Origin: Reyranella sp. CPCC 100927 | GTDB lineage: Bacteria > Pseudomonadota > Alphaproteobacteria > Reyranellales > Reyranellaceae | Length of the DNA stretch: 64,000 nucleotides | Reading direction: 5' to 3' | Assembly (NCBI RefSeq): GCF_007859315.1 | Contig: NZ_VOHA01000006.1 | Location: 124,001-188,000 of the forward strand | Shown here: positions 61,152-64,000 of the stretch, one piece after another | Numbering within the stretch: the stretch's first letter is position 1 | How the letters are laid out: each line of letters begins with the position of its first letter | The notes under the pieces: model-generated | What the model was told of the DNA's origin: nothing | The model's input: the letters and a program-made list of their open reading frames with translations, nothing else | Databases searched by the model: none | Translations under genes and position numbers: made by a program

Positions 61152-61180
61152 TTTGACAATTGTCAAAGCCGGTCAATAGT
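61152..61180 (+). promoter_or_regulatory. Promoter with 16-bp perfect palindrome over the -35 box
   Basis: TTTGACAATTGTCAAA (61152-61167) is perfectly self-complementary and contains TTGACA (61153-61158). AATAGT (61175-61180), 16 bp further on, is a usable -10. The serine hydrolase ATG follows at 61226. A repressor bound to the palindrome would cover the -35. The half-site TTTGAC also makes the palindrome at 47600-47617. Confidence 0.6.
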
Positions 61181-61225
61181 CTCCACCAGCACCAGCGTGA
61201 TGCATCAAACGATCGGGAGGAAAAC

Positions 61226-62371
61226 ATGAGCGCCAAGGACCAGGTGATCGCCACCGCGGTCGCCAACCAGGACGTGCCCTTCGCTGTCGCCATGGCGGGC
61301 AATGCCAAGGGTGTCACCTACGCGGGCGCGGCGGGCGACGCTGCGCCCGGCCGCAAGGCGGCGCTCGACACCGTGTTTCGCATCTTCTCGATGACCAAGG
61401 CGGTCGGCACGACGGCGGCGATGATCCTGGTCGACCGCGGCAAGCTCGATGTCGACACGCCGGTCGAAGACATCCTGCCGGAATTCGCCAAGATCCAGGT
61501 GATCGACCGGTTCGACGGCGACAAGCCGGTGATGCGCGCGCCCAGGCGCAAGGCGACGGTGCGCCACCTCGCTACCCACACCTCGGGACTCGCCTACGAA
61601 TTCTGGAACGCCGACGTCGGCAAGTACATGGCTGCCACCGGCCATCCCTCGATCCTCGCCGGCACCAAGGCGGCGATGTTCTATCCCATGGCGTGCGATC
61701 CCGGCACGCGGTGGGAGTACGGCATCGGCATCGACTGGCTGGGGCAGGTCGTCGAGAAAATCGATGGCCGGCGCATCGACCGCTTCCTGCAGGACGAGAT
61801 CTTCGGGCCGCTCGGCATGAAGGACACCGCCTGCGAGGTGCTCGATCACATGAGGGACAGGCTGGCTGCCGTGTCGATCCGCGGCGAGGACGGCACGTTC
61901 GGGCCGTTCGAGATCGCCCCGCCGGCGCAGCCGGAATTCTACGGCATGGGCCATACGCTCTATTCGACGGCACCCGACTATCTGACGTTCCTGCGCCTGT
62001 TCCTGAACAAGGGCGCGCTGAACGACCACCGCGTGCTGTCCGAGAAGGGTGTCGAGCGCATGCTGACCGATCACATGAACGGGCTGGCGTTCGACAAGAT
62101 GATCACCGTGGCGCCGGCGATCACGGCCGACGTCGATCTCTTTCCCGGCACGCGCAAGACGCACAGCTTCGGTTTCCTGCGCAACGAAGCTGACATTCCC
62201 GGCATGCGGTCGGCCGGTTCGCAGAGCTGGGCCGGCGTCTGCAACACGCACTACTGGTTCGATCCCCAGAAGGATGTCGCGGCTGTCATCATGACGCAGT
62301 CGCTGCCCTTCGTTGAACCGCCGTTGGTGAAGACGTATGAAGCGTACGAGCGGGCGGTGTACGCCGGTTGA
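61226..62371 (+). CDS. Serine hydrolase, class C beta-lactamase / esterase family
   Basis: 381 residues from ATG 61226, preceded by GGGAGG. Seen: S-M-T-K at residues 55-58 (nucleophile Ser and general-base Lys of the SxxK serine hydrolases), W-E-Y-G-I-G-I as the Y-x-N-like element near 171, and H-S-F-G-F near 313, in the place of the K-T-G triad. No signal peptide, so it is likely cytosolic and more probably an esterase (EstB/LovD type) than a drug-resistance enzyme. Confidence 0.9.
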   Translation: MSAKDQVIATAVANQDVPFAVAMAGNAKGVTYAGAAGDAAPGRKAALDTVFRIFSMTKAVGTTAAMILVDRGKLDVDTPVEDILPEFAKIQVIDRFDGDKPVMRAPRRKATVRHLATHTSGLAYEFWNADVGKYMAATGHPSILAGTKAAMFYPMACDPGTRWEYGIGIDWLGQVVEKIDGRRIDRFLQDEIFGPLGMKDTACEVLDHMRDRLAAVSIRGEDGTFGPFEIAPPAQPEFYGMGHTLYSTAPDYLTFLRLFLNKGALNDHRVLSEKGVERMLTDHMNGLAFDKMITVAPAITADVDLFPGTRKTHSFGFLRNEADIPGMRSAGSQSWAGVCNTHYWFDPQKDVAAVIMTQSLPFVEPPLVKTYEAYERAVYAG

Positions 62372-62410
62372 TCCGGCAATCCCCGCAATGCGCGGGAGAC
62401 GAACGACGGC

Positions 62411-63040
62411 ATGACAGCACCGAACTACGCCCGGCTGCGGCGGTTCCTGTCCGACATGACATCGCTGGTCGGTGGCGCGAAGCAGGACCAGGACGAGGCG
62501 GTGCTGATCGAGGTCGGCGGCAAGCTGGTCGCTGACCTCGTGGCGCACGATGATTGGCTGCCGGAGGAGATGGCCGCGGGCGTTGCCGACGGCTACCGGC
62601 AGCATCTGCTCTACTGCGATCCGCAGGAGCGCTTTTCGTTGGTGAGCTTCGTGTGGGGGCCGGGGGCGCTCACGCCCGTGCACGACCATACGGTGTGGGG
62701 CCTGATCGGCATGCTGCGCGGATCCGAGGTCGACCAGCGCTACCAGCGCGATCCGGCAACCGGCCAGCTGTGTCCAGGCCCGACGATGACGATGGTGGCC
62801 GGCGACGTCGCGGCGTTGTCGCCCACGCTGGGCGACATCCACCAGGTGCGCAACGCCTTCACCGACCGCACGTCGATCAGCGTGCACGTCTATGGCGGCA
62901 ACATCGGCTCGCTGGCGCGTCACCGGTTCGATCTCGCCAACAACCGGGAACACGCCTTCGTCTCCGGGTACAGCAACGCGGCACTGCCCAACATCTGGGA
63001 CCGCTCGCGGGAGTCCGCTGCCGGGCGTTCCGGCCGATGA
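62411..63040 (+). CDS. Cysteine dioxygenase-type cupin
   Basis: 209 residues. Seen: F-S-L-V-S-F-V-W-G-P-G-A-L-T-P-V-H-D-H-T (His91 and His93) and G-D-I-H-Q-V-R-N (His144), the three-His iron site of CDO_I-family thiol dioxygenases, with L-I-G-M-L-R-G as the typical strand between. Probably a non-haem iron dioxygenase acting on a small thiol such as cysteine or 3-mercaptopropionate. Stop overlaps the next start (ATGA). Confidence 0.87.
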   Translation: MTAPNYARLRRFLSDMTSLVGGAKQDQDEAVLIEVGGKLVADLVAHDDWLPEEMAAGVADGYRQHLLYCDPQERFSLVSFVWGPGALTPVHDHTVWGLIGMLRGSEVDQRYQRDPATGQLCPGPTMTMVAGDVAALSPTLGDIHQVRNAFTDRTSISVHVYGGNIGSLARHRFDLANNREHAFVSGYSNAALPNIWDRSRESAAGRSGR

Positions 63041-63786
63041 GTGCGCCGCTGCGCGTGGTGCGCGATGGCGACGTCGTCCGCCTGATGCTCGATCGCCCCG
63101 ACAAGGGCAACGCGCTGGCGCCGGATCTGGTCGAAGCCCTGATCGCGGCCATCAGTGCCGCCGCGCACGATGGCACGCGCCTGCTGGTGATTGCGGGCGC
63201 CGGCAAGCATCTGTGTACCGGCTTCGATCTTGGCGGCCTGGAGTCGCTGAGTGACGGCGATCTGCTGCTGCGCATGGTGCGCATCGAGACCTTGCTGCAG
63301 GCGCTCTATGACGCGCCGTGCGTGACCGTGGCGATCGGCACCGGTCGGGTCACCGGTGCCGGCGCCGATATCTTCACCGCCTGCGACCGGCGCCTGGCCG
63401 TCGACGGCAGCGCCTACACGTTTCCCGGTGCCGGCTTCGGCATCCTGCTGGGCACGGGACGACTGGCGGCGCGGGTCGGCGCCGACGCGGCGCGCGACAT
63501 CCTGCGCAGCGGGCAGGTTCTGTCGGCGGATGCCGCCGTGCGTGCGGGACTCGCGACCGAGGCCGTATCCTCCGCCGACGTCGAGACCCGGATCGCGATC
63601 CACGCCGAGTCGGCACGGCGGCTCGATGGCGAGACGGTAGGCGCGATCCATGCGGTGACCCGGCGCGCCGCCGCCGACACGGATCTTGCGGCCCTGGTCC
63701 GCTCGGCGAGCCGGCCCGGCCTGAAGGATCGCATCCTCGCCTACCGCGCCCGCACGCTGGGTGAGCGGCAGAAGGGCACAGCGTAA
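63037..63786 (+). CDS. Enoyl-CoA hydratase/isomerase-like protein, catalytic residues not conserved
   Basis: 249 residues from the ATG overlapping the cupin stop. Seen: L-D-R-P-D-K-G-N-A-L-A, C-T-G-F-D-L-G-G-L-E (first oxyanion segment), and G-R-V-T-G-A-G-A-D-I-F-T-A-C-D (second). In hydratases the second block carries Glu (G-G-G-x-E-L); here it is A-D. The segment usually bearing the second Glu, F-P-G-A-G-F-G-I-L-L-G-T, has none. Crotonase fold is clear, hydratase activity doubtful. Confidence 0.87.
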   Translation: MSAPLRVVRDGDVVRLMLDRPDKGNALAPDLVEALIAAISAAAHDGTRLLVIAGAGKHLCTGFDLGGLESLSDGDLLLRMVRIETLLQALYDAPCVTVAIGTGRVTGAGADIFTACDRRLAVDGSAYTFPGAGFGILLGTGRLAARVGADAARDILRSGQVLSADAAVRAGLATEAVSSADVETRIAIHAESARRLDGETVGAIHAVTRRAAADTDLAALVRSASRPGLKDRILAYRARTLGERQKGTA

Positions 63787-63797
63787 ATCTCCAGGAA

Positions 63798-63830
63798 ATC
63801 CCTTCTCCCGCGCAGGTAGGGAGAAGGGAT
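63798..63830. terminator. 12-bp hairpin at a convergent junction
   Basis: ATCCCTTCTCCC (63798-63809) pairs perfectly with GGGAGAAGGGAT (63819-63830) around nine bases. It lies between the crotonase-like stop and the YeiH-type stop and may end transcripts from both sides; there is no strong T-tract on either strand. Confidence 0.6.
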
Positions 63831-63837
63831 GAACCGG

Positions 63838-64000
63838 TCAGAACGCGCGCGCGGCGTAGATCGTGGCGATCACCACCAGCGCGACGAAGAGGGTCTGCAC
63901 GAACAGCAGTGCCACCGGCCGTGGCCCGATGGCGGCCAGCGATGCCAGCGACGTCTTGATGCCCAGCGCCGCAATCGCGATGGTGATCAGGATGCCGGAC
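63838..64000 (-). CDS. C-terminal end of a YeiH/UPF0324-type membrane protein (cut by window edge)
   Basis: The last 54 codons of a minus-strand gene whose start lies beyond the window. Seen: I-L-I-T-I-A-I-A-A-L-G-I-K-T-S-L-A-S-L, then a conserved P-x-P-V-A-L-L-F-V-Q-T-L-F-V-A-L-V-V-I-A-T-I-Y-A helix. A-A-L-G-I-K-T-S followed by one final helix is typical of the C-terminus of YeiH-family putative sulfate exporters. Too little is present to be sure. Confidence 0.65.
   Translation of the reverse strand, partial: SGILITIAIAALGIKTSLASLAAIGPRPVALLFVQTLFVALVVIATIYAARAF

Noticed and set aside
61226-62371. Beta-lactamase drug-resistance gene
   Set aside because: S-M-T-K is shared by esterases and peptidases; there is no signal peptide and no K-T-G triad.
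61205-62953. A 582-codon minus-strand frame opposite the serine hydrolase and cupin genes
   Set aside because: Spans two genes with catalytic motifs and an intergenic gap; composition is that of an antisense shadow.

Overview
High-GC (roughly two thirds G+C) chromosomal DNA. The content suggests a metabolically versatile soil or water alphaproteobacterium: three branched-chain-type (Liv) or related ABC importers, two Bug/TctC receptors, many short-chain dehydrogenases (SDRs), three AMP-forming acyl-CoA ligases, and a set of thiolase, CaiB, crotonase and acyl-CoA dehydrogenase genes. A Reyranella- or Rhodospirillales-like relative is a guess. I saw no rRNA, tRNA, CRISPR array, phage gene or transposase.

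Layout. (1) 1-477: 3' part of an SDR gene. (2) 478-1359: no convincing protein gene; a low-GC stretch, then a structured GC-rich segment ending in an intrinsic-terminator-like hairpin. (3) 14413-1360, minus strand: a 12-gene unit of livH, livM, livG, livF, a long-chain-type acyl-CoA ligase, four paralogous 387-residue periplasmic receptors and three SDRs. (4) 14814-20822, plus: two hotdog thioesterases, a transglutaminase-like protein, a Bcr-type MFS exporter, a small caspase-fold-like protein and two tandem ~91% identical SDRs. (5) 23720-20894, minus: quinone oxidoreductase-like protein and acyl-CoA ligase. Divergent from it, 23802-30124, plus: a TrpXYZ-like ABC importer, Asp/Glu racemase, VOC protein, IclR regulator and M20 peptidase. 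(6) 30284-34852: alpha/beta hydrolase, desaturase, GNAT, VOC, CitE-like lyase, SDR. (7) 34990-38235: SCP2-type thiolase and CaiB-type CoA-transferase, with a divergent crotonase. (8) 48798-38399, minus: acyl-CoA dehydrogenase, TetR regulator, then livG, acyl-CoA ligase, livH, livM, livK, livF, livK. (9) 48958-51173, plus: two TctC receptors. (10) 60366-51299, minus: LytTR regulator, a CUT1 sugar ABC importer (ATPase, receptor, two permeases), then acyltransferase-3 and a PQQ dehydrogenase. (11) 60448-63786, plus: GST, serine hydrolase, CDO-type cupin, crotonase-like protein. (12) from 63838: end of a YeiH-type membrane protein.

How the parts fit (inference): the two Liv systems each carry their own acyl-CoA ligase, so uptake of a carboxylic acid and its activation to a CoA thioester appear coupled. 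The SDR, dehydrogenase, crotonase, thiolase and CoA-transferase genes could then oxidise the thioester. TetR and IclR regulators sit next to the operons they probably control, with palindromes nearby.

Most notable non-coding signals: three 13-bp direct repeats at an exact 21-bp period upstream of the acyltransferase/PQQ operon that match the AlgR/LytTR box; TTTGAC/GTCAAA palindromes in two promoters; a structured RNA candidate at 1050-1356; and palindromic intergenic repeats at every convergent gene junction.
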